Below, in pieces: positions 42,234 through 51,116 of a DNA stretch of 64,000 nt. The position numbers and the translations under genes are program-made. Source of the DNA: JANRLL01 sp033762715. Lineage in GTDB: Bacteria > Pseudomonadota > Alphaproteobacteria > Rickettsiales > SXRF01. Position 1 is the stretch's first letter; every line of letters begins with the position of its first letter. The stretch covers positions 1-64,000 of the forward strand of contig JANRLL010000016.1 in NCBI GenBank assembly GCA_033762715.1, given 5' to 3'. The notes beneath the pieces were generated by a model. It saw nothing but the letters and a program-made list of their open reading frames with translations, made no database searches and was not told where the DNA came from.

Positions 42234-43187
42234 ATGAGCCCCACCGATATTGAGCATGGTAAGGCAGTTTTGCAGCAGGCGATCAAAGGCCTGTCGGCAC
42301 TTTCCGAAGCGCTTAACGGCGATTTTTCGCGCGCGGTGGATTGCTTGGCTTCGATTTCGGGCCGTGTGATTGTCACCGGCATGGGCAAGTCGGGTCATGT
42401 GGCACGCAAAATTGCAGCGACTATGGCATCAACCGGCACACCGGCGCATTTCGTACATCCTGGTGAAGCAAGCCACGGCGATTTGGGGATGATTACACCG
42501 GCTGATGCGGTGGTGGCGTTATCTAATTCAGGTGAGACGGCCGAGCTTGCTGACATCATCGCTTATTGCAAACGTTTTTCGATTCCGCTGATTGGCATTG
42601 CGCGCCGTCAAGGTTCGATGTTGGTGGAAGCCGCCGATATTGCCTTGGTGCTGCCTGACACGCCCGAGGCATCGCCTACCAATGCGCCTACCACTTCGAC
42701 CACTATGATGATTGCGCTCGGCGATGCGCTGGCCGTGGCGCTGTTGGAACGTCGCGGTTTTACGCCCGAACATTTTTCCGTTTTCCACCCGGGCGGCAAA
42801 TTGGGCCAAGCCTTTATTCGCGTGACTGAGCTTATGCATTCGGGCGATCAGCTGCCGTTGGTAACGGATGCCACGCAGATGCAAGATGTGTTGCTGACGA
42901 TCACCGCGAAAAGTTTTGGCTGCGCGGGTGTGATCAATAAACAAGGCAAATTAATCGGCGTGATTACCGATGGTGATTTGCGCCGTCACATGCATCCGGA
43001 TCTGCTGAAGAGAAGTGCCACCGAAATCATGACTAAAAATCCGGTGACGATTCGTGCGCAAGCTTTGGCGGTGGAAGCGACTAAGGTGATGAATGACCGC
43101 TCGATCACTAGCCTCTTTGTGGTGCAAGACGATAAGCCAGTGGGCATTATTCACGTACATGATTGTTTACGCGCCGGTATCGTATGA
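42234..43187 (+). CDS. kdsD: Arabinose-5-phosphate isomerase (KpsF/GutQ family)
   Basis: Makes arabinose 5-phosphate for KdsA, the first step towards Kdo. About 317 residues: a SIS sugar-isomerase domain (VIVTGMGKSGHVARKIAATMASTGTPAHFVHPGEASHGDLGM; SNSGET; TSTTMMIALGDALAV) followed by two CBS domains (about 205-317). The ATG at 42234 avoids overlapping rnd; an in-frame ATG at 42192 would add 14 residues. It ends by an ATGA overlap with lptC. Confidence 0.95.
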   Translation: MSPTDIEHGKAVLQQAIKGLSALSEALNGDFSRAVDCLASISGRVIVTGMGKSGHVARKIAATMASTGTPAHFVHPGEASHGDLGMITPADAVVALSNSGETAELADIIAYCKRFSIPLIGIARRQGSMLVEAADIALVLPDTPEASPTNAPTTSTTMMIALGDALAVALLERRGFTPEHFSVFHPGGKLGQAFIRVTELMHSGDQLPLVTDATQMQDVLLTITAKSFGCAGVINKQGKLIGVITDGDLRRHMHPDLLKRSATEIMTKNPVTIRAQALAVEATKVMNDRSITSLFVVQDDKPVGIIHVHDCLRAGIV

Positions 43188-43840
43188 ATGCGGCCAACAA
43201 CTCCACGACCCGCGTAGTGCGGGTTGCTCGGCGCAGTAAAACGGAATCGCGCAAATCAGGAACGGTTTCACATTACACCCGAATCGTATGGGCACTGAAA
43301 CGCTTCTTATGGGCGTTGCTTGTGCTGATGATTGTGGCGGTGATTTGGGTGGCATCGGATGATGGCTCGTCCAAAGGTGGCCGTATTGTATTTTCCACCG
43401 GCCTTACCAGCGCCGATGAAACGCAGCCGCGTATGGATAAGCCGCATTACCAAGGCATCGATGAAAATAATCAGCCCTATACGATAACAGCAACGCAGGC
43501 GGTTCAGAAAACGGCCAATACGGTGGTGATGGATGATGTGACGGCCGATATGTTGCAAAATGATGGCAAATGGATCGCCCTCAAATCCAAGGTCGGTGAA
43601 TATAACACCGATGAGCGCAGTTTAGTGCTGTCTGGTGGCATTAGCTTATTTGCCGATGGTGGGTTTGAGTTTCGTACCAAAGAAGCGATCATGCATATGA
43701 AGACCGGTATCACCGAAGGCAACTCGCATATCGAAGGGCAGGGTGCGCCTGGCATTATCACCGCCGATCGCTTCACCATGGATAACAAACAACACATAAT
43801 CCGTTTTAACGGATCAGTAAGAATGATATTGTACCCTTAG
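43184..43840 (+). CDS. lptC: LPS export ABC transporter periplasmic protein LptC
   Basis: A 218-residue protein with a basic cytoplasmic start (about 1-42), one transmembrane helix (about 44-64, FLWALLVLMIVAVIWVAS) and a periplasmic beta-jellyroll domain (YTITATQAVQ ... MDDVTADM ... GISLFADGGFEFRTKEA). Passes LPS from the LptBFG transporter to LptA. The start at 43184 overlaps the kdsD stop (ATGA). Confidence 0.88.
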   Translation: MNAANNSTTRVVRVARRSKTESRKSGTVSHYTRIVWALKRFLWALLVLMIVAVIWVASDDGSSKGGRIVFSTGLTSADETQPRMDKPHYQGIDENNQPYTITATQAVQKTANTVVMDDVTADMLQNDGKWIALKSKVGEYNTDERSLVLSGGISLFADGGFEFRTKEAIMHMKTGITEGNSHIEGQGAPGIITADRFTMDNKQHIIRFNGSVRMILYP

Positions 43841-44458
43841 ATGATGAAATACTCCAAACACCTGCTTTTATCCCTGCTGTTTAGCGCTTTCGCTGCGCCA
43901 AGCTATGCCGCCGACACTGTGCCAGCTAGCCGTTACGGCGAATCGGATGCGCCGATTGAAATTACCTCCGATGTGCTTGATGTGTTTCAAGCCGATAATC
44001 GAGCGGTATTTACCGGACATGTGGTGGCCGTGCAGGGCAAAGTGCGCATCAAATCGGATAAAATGATCGTGTTTTATCGTAAACCTGAGGAGGGTCAAAC
44101 CAAGCCTGCTGGTGCCCCTCAGCAAGATAAAATCGACAAAATCGAGGTAGAAGGCAGTGTGTTCTTATCAACGCCTGATGAGACGGCTAAGGGTCAAACA
44201 GGGGTCTATGATGTTGATAAAAAAGAAATACGCCTCAATGACCAGGTCACCTTGACACGCGCCAATAATACATTGAAAGGCGATAAACTTGTCTATAATC
44301 TAATAAGTGGCAAAAGCGTGATAACCAGTGCTGGCGCCCCTCCGCAAGATGGTAGCAAGCCGCAGCGCGTACGTGCGCTACTGGTACCTGAGAAAAAAGA
44401 CGCTGAGAAAAAAGATGCTGGGTCAGTTACCCAACCGAAAGAACCGACGAAACCATGA
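43841..44458 (+). CDS. lptA: LPS transport periplasmic protein LptA (OstA-like)
   Basis: A 205-residue protein with a signal peptide (about 1-24, ending SYAA). The OstA-like domain is seen in PIEITSDVLDVFQADNRAVFTGHVVAVQGKVRIKSDKM and NTLKGDKLVYNLISGKSVI. The tail after about 175 is a Lys/Glu/Asp-rich extension with KKDAEKKDAG. It forms the periplasmic LPS bridge. It follows lptC directly and overlaps lptB by 4 nt. Confidence 0.93.
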   Translation: MMKYSKHLLLSLLFSAFAAPSYAADTVPASRYGESDAPIEITSDVLDVFQADNRAVFTGHVVAVQGKVRIKSDKMIVFYRKPEEGQTKPAGAPQQDKIDKIEVEGSVFLSTPDETAKGQTGVYDVDKKEIRLNDQVTLTRANNTLKGDKLVYNLISGKSVITSAGAPPQDGSKPQRVRALLVPEKKDAEKKDAGSVTQPKEPTKP

Positions 44459-45234
44459 CCGATAAGACGACCCTAGATATAAATGCGACAAAACCAACCC
44501 TGGTTGCAACTACCAATGGGCTGGAAGTTCATCATATTGGCAAACGTTATGGCGGCCGTCCGGTGGTACGCGATGTGAGTTTGCGCCTGCAGCGCGGGGA
44601 AGCGGTTGGATTATTGGGTCCTAACGGCGCGGGTAAGACCACCTGTTTTTATATGATCACCGGCTTGATTCAGCCTGATGTCGGCCAGATCGTGATCGAT
44701 GGCGATGATATTACACGCCTGCCGATGTATCGCCGTGCCCGTTTGGGTATTGGTTACTTGCCGCAAGAGGCATCTATTTTCCGTGGCCTCACGGTGGAGC
44801 AAAATATTTTATCGGTGCTAGAGATTGTTGAAAAAGACGCGACCACGCGCCAAATGATTTTGGACGATCTGCTCGCTGAATTTTCGATCAGCCATTTACG
44901 CTTGGCGACCGGCATTACCCTCTCAGGCGGTGAACGTCGCCGCGTGGAAATTGCACGCGCATTGGCATCGCGCCCATCCTTCATCCTCCTGGACGAACCG
45001 CTGGCGGGTATCGATCCGATTGCGGTGGAAGAAGTGCGTAATCTGGTTAAGCATCTTAAAAATCGTGGCCTCGGCGTACTCATTACCGATCACAATGTAC
45101 GCGAGACATTGGATATTATTGATCGCGCTTACATCATGCATGACGGCACGGTGCTGATGGAAGGCTCGCCTTCTGAGATCGTTAATAACGTCGATGTACG
45201 ACGCGTCTATCTGGGTGATCGTTTTAGCCTATAG
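44455..45234 (+). CDS. lptB: LPS export ABC transporter ATP-binding protein LptB
   Basis: Powers LPS extraction with LptF and LptG (not in this window). The 259 residues show Walker A GPNGAGKTT (55-63), the Q-loop YLPQEASIF, the signature LSGGERRRVEIARAL, Walker B FILLDEPLAGIDP and the H-loop ITDHNVRETL. An N-terminal extension of about 20 residues precedes the usual LptB start. 49 nt ahead of rpoN. Confidence 0.96.
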   Translation: MTDKTTLDINATKPTLVATTNGLEVHHIGKRYGGRPVVRDVSLRLQRGEAVGLLGPNGAGKTTCFYMITGLIQPDVGQIVIDGDDITRLPMYRRARLGIGYLPQEASIFRGLTVEQNILSVLEIVEKDATTRQMILDDLLAEFSISHLRLATGITLSGGERRRVEIARALASRPSFILLDEPLAGIDPIAVEEVRNLVKHLKNRGLGVLITDHNVRETLDIIDRAYIMHDGTVLMEGSPSEIVNNVDVRRVYLGDRFSL

Positions 45235-45282
45235 TCGCAGATAGAAGTTGGCATCACTAACGTTGCTTGCTATCGTACCCAT

Positions 45283-46779
45283 ATGAGCATTGGCCCTAAA
45301 TTAGAACTTCGTCAGGGACAATCCCTGGTCATGACGCAGCAATTGCAGCAATCGATTAAGCTGCTGCAATGCAATGCATTGGAGCTGCGCGAATATGTCG
45401 AGCAAGAGCTCGAAAAGAATCCATTCCTAAATGTAGAAGAACCGGAAAATCCTGATGCCAACGGGCCCACAGACGATGACAAGCCCGCACGCGCTGAAGA
45501 AAACGAACCAGCAGCTACCGATTTTGATGAAGACAGCAACAGCTTGTCGCATGCCATGTCGCAAGGCGATAGCTGGGATGAAAGCAGCGAGGTAGAGCGC
45601 GATTACTTACAATCATCATCCACCTCCAGCAGTCGTGGTGGTGATTTCGACGATGATGACACACGCGGCATTGACGATAATGCCGCGCAAGGAAAAACCC
45701 TGCGCGAGCATTTGTTAGAGCAATTGCAGCTCGATATTCACGATCCGGCCAAGCGGCTGATTGGCGCGCAGCTGATCGATATGGTCGATGATGCCGGCTA
45801 TATCAAGGACGATCTGGGTGCGGTGGCGACTGCTTTTGACATTGAGGTGGAAGAAGTGCAGGAGGTGCTGGCGCTATTGCAGCGCTTTGATCCTCCTGGC
45901 ATTTGCGCGCGCAATTTAAAAGAATGTCTGAGCGTGCAGCTGCGCGATAAGAATCGCCTGGATCCGGCCATGCAAATTTTGCTCGATAATCTGCATCTGA
46001 TTGCCGATAGCAAATTCGATGAGCTGCGTAAATTATGCGGTGTCGATAAGGATGATCTGAAACAAATGATCACTGAGATCCGCGAGCTCAACCCAAAGCC
46101 TGGCAACCATTTCCTGCATGAGGTGACGCAGGCGGTTGAGCCGGATGTGTTTGTGCGCCGCTTGCCGGATGGCAATTGGCATGTCGAACTCAATATGAAT
46201 AATTTTCCGCGCGTGATGGTCAATAAGCGCTATTACAAAAAAATCTCGGCTGAGACCCGCAACATGCAGGATAAAAAATACCTCTCCGAGCAATTCGGCT
46301 CAGCCAACTGGCTGGTACGTGCGCTGGAGCAACGCGCCGAGACGCTACTGAAAGTGGCCGGTGAGCTGGTGAAACAGCAGGATGCGTTTTTCCGCTTAGG
46401 CGTGCGCTATATGAAACCGATGACGCTCAAACACATCGCCTCTGAGACCCATTATCACGAAAGCACCATCAGCCGCGTGACCAATGGCAAATACCTACTC
46501 TGTCCGCGTGGCACGTTTGAGCTCAAATATTTCTTCACCTCCGGCCTGTCGCGTTCGGAAGGGGTAGGCGAAGATGTCTCGAGTGAAACGGTAAAACATT
46601 ATATTGCCGAATTGGTCGAAGCTGAAACGGCAAGCACCGTGCTTTCGGATGATGATATTGTCGATAAACTCAAAGAGCGTAATATTACGGTAGCTCGTCG
46701 AACGGTCGCTAAATACCGTGAGGCGTTGGGCATTACCTCTTCGCCCAAACGCAAGCGCCTCAAACAACAAGGTTTGTAG
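45283..46779 (+). CDS. rpoN: RNA polymerase sigma-54 factor
   Basis: A 498-residue sigma-54. Region I (1-50) is Gln/Leu-rich (MTQQLQQSIKLLQCNALELREYVEQELEKNPF); region II (about 50-150) is acidic and Ser/Asp-rich; the core-binding region follows; the RpoN box ARRTVAKYRE lies near 470-479. It directs nitrogen and other enhancer-dependent genes. The order lptB-rpoN-(cpaF)-hpf-ptsN is the usual one apart from cpaF. Confidence 0.97.
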   Translation: MSIGPKLELRQGQSLVMTQQLQQSIKLLQCNALELREYVEQELEKNPFLNVEEPENPDANGPTDDDKPARAEENEPAATDFDEDSNSLSHAMSQGDSWDESSEVERDYLQSSSTSSSRGGDFDDDDTRGIDDNAAQGKTLREHLLEQLQLDIHDPAKRLIGAQLIDMVDDAGYIKDDLGAVATAFDIEVEEVQEVLALLQRFDPPGICARNLKECLSVQLRDKNRLDPAMQILLDNLHLIADSKFDELRKLCGVDKDDLKQMITEIRELNPKPGNHFLHEVTQAVEPDVFVRRLPDGNWHVELNMNNFPRVMVNKRYYKKISAETRNMQDKKYLSEQFGSANWLVRALEQRAETLLKVAGELVKQQDAFFRLGVRYMKPMTLKHIASETHYHESTISRVTNGKYLLCPRGTFELKYFFTSGLSRSEGVGEDVSSETVKHYIAELVEAETASTVLSDDDIVDKLKERNITVARRTVAKYREALGITSSPKRKRLKQQGL

Positions 46780-46897
46780 GGATTTTTAGCTAACCAATTG
46801 TTTTTGATAGATAAATGTTTTTGGTCCTTATGCGGTTACTATACTTATCCCCAGGTTTTCTAACCAATTTTTAAATAAAGGGGCGTAGACTTGAGCT

Positions 46898-48031
46898 ATG
46901 ACTCAAGCACTCTCGACACTTCCCTCAGTGGATTGGAAAAACGTTGGCGATATGGGCCCTATCATGCCTTTGCTTGCCGACGATTCCGTCAATGACATTC
47001 TGATTAATGGGCCCGACCAGGTGTTTGTTGAGCGTAACGGTCGCTTGGAAAAAACCTCCATTACCTTTGCCAATGAAGAGGCCGTGCATGAATTGGCCGT
47101 GCGTATTGTCAAAGCGGTTGGACGCAGTTTGGATGAAAAAAGGCCGCTGGTTGATGCGCGCCTGGCCGATGGCAGTCGTGTGAATATTATCGCGCCGCCG
47201 CTGTCTGTCGATGGCACCAGCATTTCGATTCGTAAATTCTCACGTCATAAGATCACTATCGATGACATGGTCACGCAGGGCAATGTGTCACCGGCGCTGG
47301 GCGAATTCCTGAAGGTAATAGGCCGCGCCAAAATGAATATCGTAATTTCCGGCGGTACTGGTTCGGGTAAAACGACACTGCTGAATGCTATGTCGCGCTA
47401 TATTGAAAATTGGGAGCGGATTGTTACCATCGAAGACGCCGCCGAGTTACAGCTGCAACAGCCACACGTGGTGCGCTTGGAAACCAAGCCGCTGGTGCTG
47501 GGCCAACATCCGACCGAAGAAGTGAGCATTCGCGATTTGGTGCGTAATGCGCTGCGGATGCGCCCTGATCGCATCATCGTGGGTGAGGTGCGCGGTATGG
47601 AAGCCTTTGATATGATGCAGGCTATGAATACCGGCCACGAAGGATCGCTGACTACGATCCATGCCAACCATCCGCGTGACGCCATCGCACGGTTGGAAAA
47701 TATGATCAGCATGGCGAATTTGAATATTCCCGTACGTTCTATCCGTTCGCAGATCGCCTCAGCCGTGCATTTGATTGTACAGATCAGCCGCATGCGCGAT
47801 GGGGTGCGCCGCGTGACCTATGTGTCTGAAATTATGGGCATGGAAGGTGATGTGGTGACGATGAATGACTTATTTACCTATGTGACCGAAGGTGACGGCA
47901 TTGATGGAAAATTAACGGGCCAATTCCAATGGAGCGGCATCATGCCGCGCTGCATCCGCCGTGTGGCCTATTACGGCGAGTTGGATAACATGGCTAAAGC
48001 CTTAGGAATTAAGATTCCTAAACTAACCTAA
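46898..48031 (+). CDS. cpaF: CpaF/TadA family type IV secretion-type ATPase
   Basis: A 377-residue secretion/pilus assembly ATPase. Walker A GGTGSGKTT lies at 152-160, the Asp box at RIVTIEDAAELQL, Walker B-like RIIVGEVRGMEAFDMMQAMNTGHEGSLTTIHAN, and the CpaF-type C-terminal segment. It drives Tad-type pilus assembly in relatives, but no cpaE, tadB or tadC neighbours are here. It is inserted between rpoN and hpf; flanking gaps of 118 and 88 nt suggest its own transcription. Confidence 0.85.
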   Translation: MTQALSTLPSVDWKNVGDMGPIMPLLADDSVNDILINGPDQVFVERNGRLEKTSITFANEEAVHELAVRIVKAVGRSLDEKRPLVDARLADGSRVNIIAPPLSVDGTSISIRKFSRHKITIDDMVTQGNVSPALGEFLKVIGRAKMNIVISGGTGSGKTTLLNAMSRYIENWERIVTIEDAAELQLQQPHVVRLETKPLVLGQHPTEEVSIRDLVRNALRMRPDRIIVGEVRGMEAFDMMQAMNTGHEGSLTTIHANHPRDAIARLENMISMANLNIPVRSIRSQIASAVHLIVQISRMRDGVRRVTYVSEIMGMEGDVVTMNDLFTYVTEGDGIDGKLTGQFQWSGIMPRCIRRVAYYGELDNMAKALGIKIPKLT

Positions 48032-48045
48032 ACGACGCTCCTAGT

Positions 48046-48073
48046 TGACGCTCCCCGCGCAAAGGATTATCAT
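48046..48073 (+). promoter_or_regulatory. Sigma-70 type promoter of the hpf-PTS run
   Basis: TTGACG at 48046-48051, a 16-base spacer and TATCAT at 48068-48073, between the cpaF stop and hpf. It would drive hpf and the closely spaced ptsN-hprK-rapZ-manX-ptsH-mtgA genes. Based on consensus match only. Confidence 0.45.
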
Positions 48074-48119
48074 TAAATTTCGGCCTTATTTCTTTTCTTA
48101 ACAACCAAATGAGTATGAT

Positions 48120-48707
48120 ATGAAAATCAGTGTTTCAGGCAAAGGTGTTGATGTGGGTGACGCACTTCGCGCACATATAGAAACCCAAGTGAAAGAACAC
48201 GTGAATAAGTACATCGACCGCGTTACCAGCATTCAAGTGGTGATCTCGCGCGAGGCGCATCTTTTCAGGGTTGATATTACCGGCAATTTAGGCACGCATT
48301 CGGGATTAGTGGTGCGCAGCCGTGGCCAAAATGATGATGTCTATGCGGCTTTTGACGAATCCCTGGAAAAGACCAGCAAGCAATTGCGCCGTTATAAACG
48401 CAAAATTACCAATCACCATAAATATGGCGATGAGCCATTACCCGTCACCCGTCAGGTGAAAGGCACGAAAAAAGTACTCTCACCGGAAGCGGGTGAGCAG
48501 GATGAAGATAAGCATTCCGGTTTGGTGATTGCCGAAAAACCTACCGAGATCGAAACGATGACGGTAAGCCAAGCGGTGATGCGTATGGATCTGGAAGATC
48601 TGCCGGCATTGATGTTCTTCAACTCGGCGCATGGCGGACTGAATGTGGTTTATCGCCGTGTCGACGGTAATATTTCTTGGGTCGATCCCGATACAAAAGC
48701 GGCCTAA
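48120..48707 (+). CDS. hpf: Ribosome hibernation promoting factor, long form
   Basis: A 195-residue protein. The N-terminal HPF/YfiA domain (1-105, ISVSGKGVDVGDALRAHIE ... DDVYAAFDESLEKTSKQLRRYK) binds the decoding site of idle ribosomes. A linker and the C-terminal dimerisation domain (about 140-195, MSVSQAVMRMDLEDLPALMFFNSAHGGLNVVYRR, written MTVSQ here) make it the long form that forms 100S dimers. Follows rpoN in most proteobacteria. Confidence 0.95.
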   Translation: MKISVSGKGVDVGDALRAHIETQVKEHVNKYIDRVTSIQVVISREAHLFRVDITGNLGTHSGLVVRSRGQNDDVYAAFDESLEKTSKQLRRYKRKITNHHKYGDEPLPVTRQVKGTKKVLSPEAGEQDEDKHSGLVIAEKPTEIETMTVSQAVMRMDLEDLPALMFFNSAHGGLNVVYRRVDGNISWVDPDTKAA

Positions 48708-48725
48708 TATCCACCTGGTGCTCTC

Positions 48726-49190
48726 ATGAAGCTAGCCACCATATTGCCGCCTGACGCTGTATTGGCGGGATTGCCCGCTCGTGACAAAAAACAAGCGCTC
48801 AAGATGCTCTCGGCCTATGCTGCGCAGTTTTGCAACATCAGCGAAAAAGATATTTATAGCACGCTCTTGGAGCGCGAATATGCGGGCTGCACCGGTATGG
48901 GCGGCGGCGTGTGCATTCCGCACGGGCGCTTTGAGGGCCTCAAAGGGCTGCATGCGATTTTTGCCAAGCTCGATGAGCGCATTGAATTCGGCGCAGCCGA
49001 CGGCAAGCCGGTGGATCTGGTGTTTTTACTACTGACACCCATGGAAGCGAATAATGAGCATATTAAGGCGCTTGCTACTATGTCACGCCTGCTGCGCAAT
49101 AAAATATTATGTGAAGCCATCAGGCAATCGAGCGATGCTACGGAAATACGTAGCTTGCTTTTGACCAAGACCGAGGAAGAGCCCGCCTGA
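48726..49190 (+). CDS. ptsN: PTS nitrogen-regulatory EIIA (EIIA-Ntr)
   Basis: A 154-residue fructose-type EIIA domain acting as a regulatory phosphoacceptor. The phospho-His is H66 in GGGVCIPHGRF, with the domain signature running through VDLVFLLLTP. It would take phosphate from HPr via EI-Ntr, which is not in this window. The stop overlaps the hprK ATG by one base. Confidence 0.95.
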   Translation: MKLATILPPDAVLAGLPARDKKQALKMLSAYAAQFCNISEKDIYSTLLEREYAGCTGMGGGVCIPHGRFEGLKGLHAIFAKLDERIEFGAADGKPVDLVFLLLTPMEANNEHIKALATMSRLLRNKILCEAIRQSSDATEIRSLLLTKTEEEPA

Positions 49191-49597
49191 TGTTGATGCA
49201 TGGCACCTGCGTATGCATTGATGGCAAAGGGGTGCTGATTTTAGGCGATGCAGGCAGTGGTAAATCCGAACTGGCGCTTAGGCTCATAGATCGCGGCGCT
49301 GTATTGGTAGCCGACGATCAGGTTGAACTATTGGCCGTGCGTAAAGAGCTGGTGGCATCCGTTCCGCCGCAAATCGAGGGATTGTTTGAGGTACGCGGTG
49401 TGGGCATCTTCCAGATGGCCTTTGTCGACCATGTACCGCTTTCGCTTGTGGTAAAGCTGGTGCCTAGGACTCATATCGAGCGTATGCCGGATCCGATGTT
49501 CTTTGATTGCCTTGAAGTGCGAGTGCCATTATTATTGCTGCATTCGTTTGATCATGCCACAGATGCTAAAATTCGGTTGTTCCTCAAAACGGCGTAG
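49190..49597 (+). CDS. hprK: HPr kinase/phosphorylase, short alphaproteobacterial form
   Basis: A 135-residue protein holding only the C-terminal catalytic domain of HprK. The P-loop GDAGSGKS lies at 19-26, followed by RGAVLVADDQVEL and the HprK signature region EVRGVGIFQM. It lacks the N-terminal domain of Firmicutes HprK, as is normal for this class. Its target would be Ser47 of the HPr encoded four genes on. Confidence 0.92.
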   Translation: MLMHGTCVCIDGKGVLILGDAGSGKSELALRLIDRGAVLVADDQVELLAVRKELVASVPPQIEGLFEVRGVGIFQMAFVDHVPLSLVVKLVPRTHIERMPDPMFFDCLEVRVPLLLLHSFDHATDAKIRLFLKTA

Positions 49598-49600
49598 CCT

Positions 49601-50440
49601 ATGAAATTTATTTTAGTGACAGGAATGTCCGGTGCCGGCAAAACAGTAGCGCTTAAGACGCTCGAAGATTGCGGCTTTGAAGCTATCGATAATATTCCCC
49701 TTTCATTTATTCCCGATGTAGCGGCCTCACAGGCGCGCCTGCGTAATCTGGCGGTGGGCTCTGATATTAGAAGCCGTGATTTTTCCATCGAGCATTTTGT
49801 CGAGGTGATGGAGATGCTCAAACAAAATAAAGATCTGGAAATCAAGATGCTGTTTTTAGATTGCGACGATGAGGTGTTGCGCCGGCGTTTTACCGAAACA
49901 CGCCGCCGTCATCCGCTTGCTGAAGACCGCGCGGTGATTGACGGCATTGCCATGGAGCGCGAGTTGGTGGGTGGGCTCAGGCGTTTGGCTGATCTGGTAA
50001 TTGATACGACCGATTATAAAAGCGGAGAGCTGCGCCAGGTGGTAGCAGCGCATATTGCACGCGAAGACCGTAAAATGTCGGTGGCGCTGTCGTCTTTTTC
50101 TTTCAAGCACGGGTTGCCGCGCGATGCTGATATGGTATTCGATGTGCGGTTTTTGACCAATCCGCATTATGACCCCGAGTTGCAACCACTCACCGGTCTC
50201 GACGAGGCGGTGGGCAAGCGTATTGAAACCGATCCGAATTTTGCAGCGTTTTTTGATCGTTTGATTGGGTTGATCAAACCGCTGCTTCCGCGCTATGTGG
50301 AAGAAGGAAAAAACTATCTCACCATTGCTATTGGCTGCACCGGTGGTAAGCATCGCTCAGTCTATGTAACGCAAAAATTGGGGCATATGCTGCAAATGCA
50401 TGGCTATAACGTAACTATTAGACATAGGGATTTGACATGA
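49601..50440 (+). CDS. rapZ: RNase adapter protein RapZ
   Basis: A 279-residue P-loop protein (GMSGAGKT at 8-15) with the conserved C-terminal domain IAIGCTGGKHRSVYVTQKLG that binds RNA and metabolites in E. coli. In enterobacteria it guides RNase E to the sRNA GlmZ; whether this applies here is unknown. Its neighbourhood with HprK and PTS genes is typical. It overlaps the EIIA-Man gene by 4 nt. Confidence 0.95.
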   Translation: MKFILVTGMSGAGKTVALKTLEDCGFEAIDNIPLSFIPDVAASQARLRNLAVGSDIRSRDFSIEHFVEVMEMLKQNKDLEIKMLFLDCDDEVLRRRFTETRRRHPLAEDRAVIDGIAMERELVGGLRRLADLVIDTTDYKSGELRQVVAAHIAREDRKMSVALSSFSFKHGLPRDADMVFDVRFLTNPHYDPELQPLTGLDEAVGKRIETDPNFAAFFDRLIGLIKPLLPRYVEEGKNYLTIAIGCTGGKHRSVYVTQKLGHMLQMHGYNVTIRHRDLT

Positions 50441-50844
50441 TTGGTATCGTCGTCGTAACGCACGGAAAATTGGCTGAGTCACTGGTTGCTGTTACCGAGC
50501 ATGTGGTGGGCAAGCAAACGCATATGAAAGCAATCGGCATTGAACCGGATGATGACGCCGAGCAAGCGCGCGACCGCATTATCGCGGCGATTAAAGACGT
50601 GCGCGGTGAAGGCGGTGTGGTGGTGCTGACCGATATGTTCGGCGGTACGCCATCCAATCTGGCGATTTCGGTGATGAAGCAAGAAGGCGCCGAAGTGATT
50701 GCCGGTGTGAATCTGCCGATGATGATTAAGCTTGCCACCGCGCGTCAAAAAACGCCATTGGCTGAAGCGGTCGTGCAGGCGCAAGATGCTGGGCGTAAAT
50801 ATATCAATGTGGCCAGTGCATTTCTCAATACCAAGGCATCCTAA
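50437..50844 (+). CDS. PTS EIIA component, mannose family
   Basis: A 135-residue EIIA-Man domain with the phospho-His H9 in VVVTHGKLAESL and the segment VVVLTDMFGGTPSNLA. There is no EIIB, EIIC or EIID, so it is probably a regulatory rather than a transport component. The stop overlaps the HPr ATG by one base. Confidence 0.92.
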   Translation: MIGIVVVTHGKLAESLVAVTEHVVGKQTHMKAIGIEPDDDAEQARDRIIAAIKDVRGEGGVVVLTDMFGGTPSNLAISVMKQEGAEVIAGVNLPMMIKLATARQKTPLAEAVVQAQDAGRKYINVASAFLNTKAS

Positions 50845-51116
50845 TGGCCGAAATTACGGTTGAGATCATCAATAAAAAAGGGCTGCATGCACGGGCGGCG
50901 GCAAAGTTCGTGAAAGTCGTTGCCGGCTGTGATGCGCAGGTGCGTGTGACCAAAATAGGAGGCGACACGGTGCCAGGGGGGTCGATCCTGGGGCTTATGA
51001 TGCTCGGCGCGGAAGCAGGCACTAAGCTGACACTCATTGCAGAAGGCATGCAAGCTGCCGAGGTGCTGGAGGCGCTTAGAACCCTTATAGGTGATCGCTT
51101 CGGCGAAGCGGAATGA
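50844..51116 (+). CDS. ptsH: Phosphocarrier protein HPr
   Basis: A 90-residue HPr. The phospho-acceptor H15 lies in KKGLHARAAAKFVK, and the regulatory Ser47 in PGGSILGLMMLGA, the expected target of HprK. It passes phosphate to the EIIA proteins upstream. It overlaps mtgA by 4 nt. Confidence 0.95.
   Translation: MAEITVEIINKKGLHARAAAKFVKVVAGCDAQVRVTKIGGDTVPGGSILGLMMLGAEAGTKLTLIAEGMQAAEVLEALRTLIGDRFGEAE

Noticed and set aside
46860..46875. CTAA-N7-TTAAA before cpaF as a CtrA box
   Set aside because: Only seven of nine fixed bases match, and it lies 23 nt before the ATG in an AT-rich stretch, so chance is a sufficient explanation.
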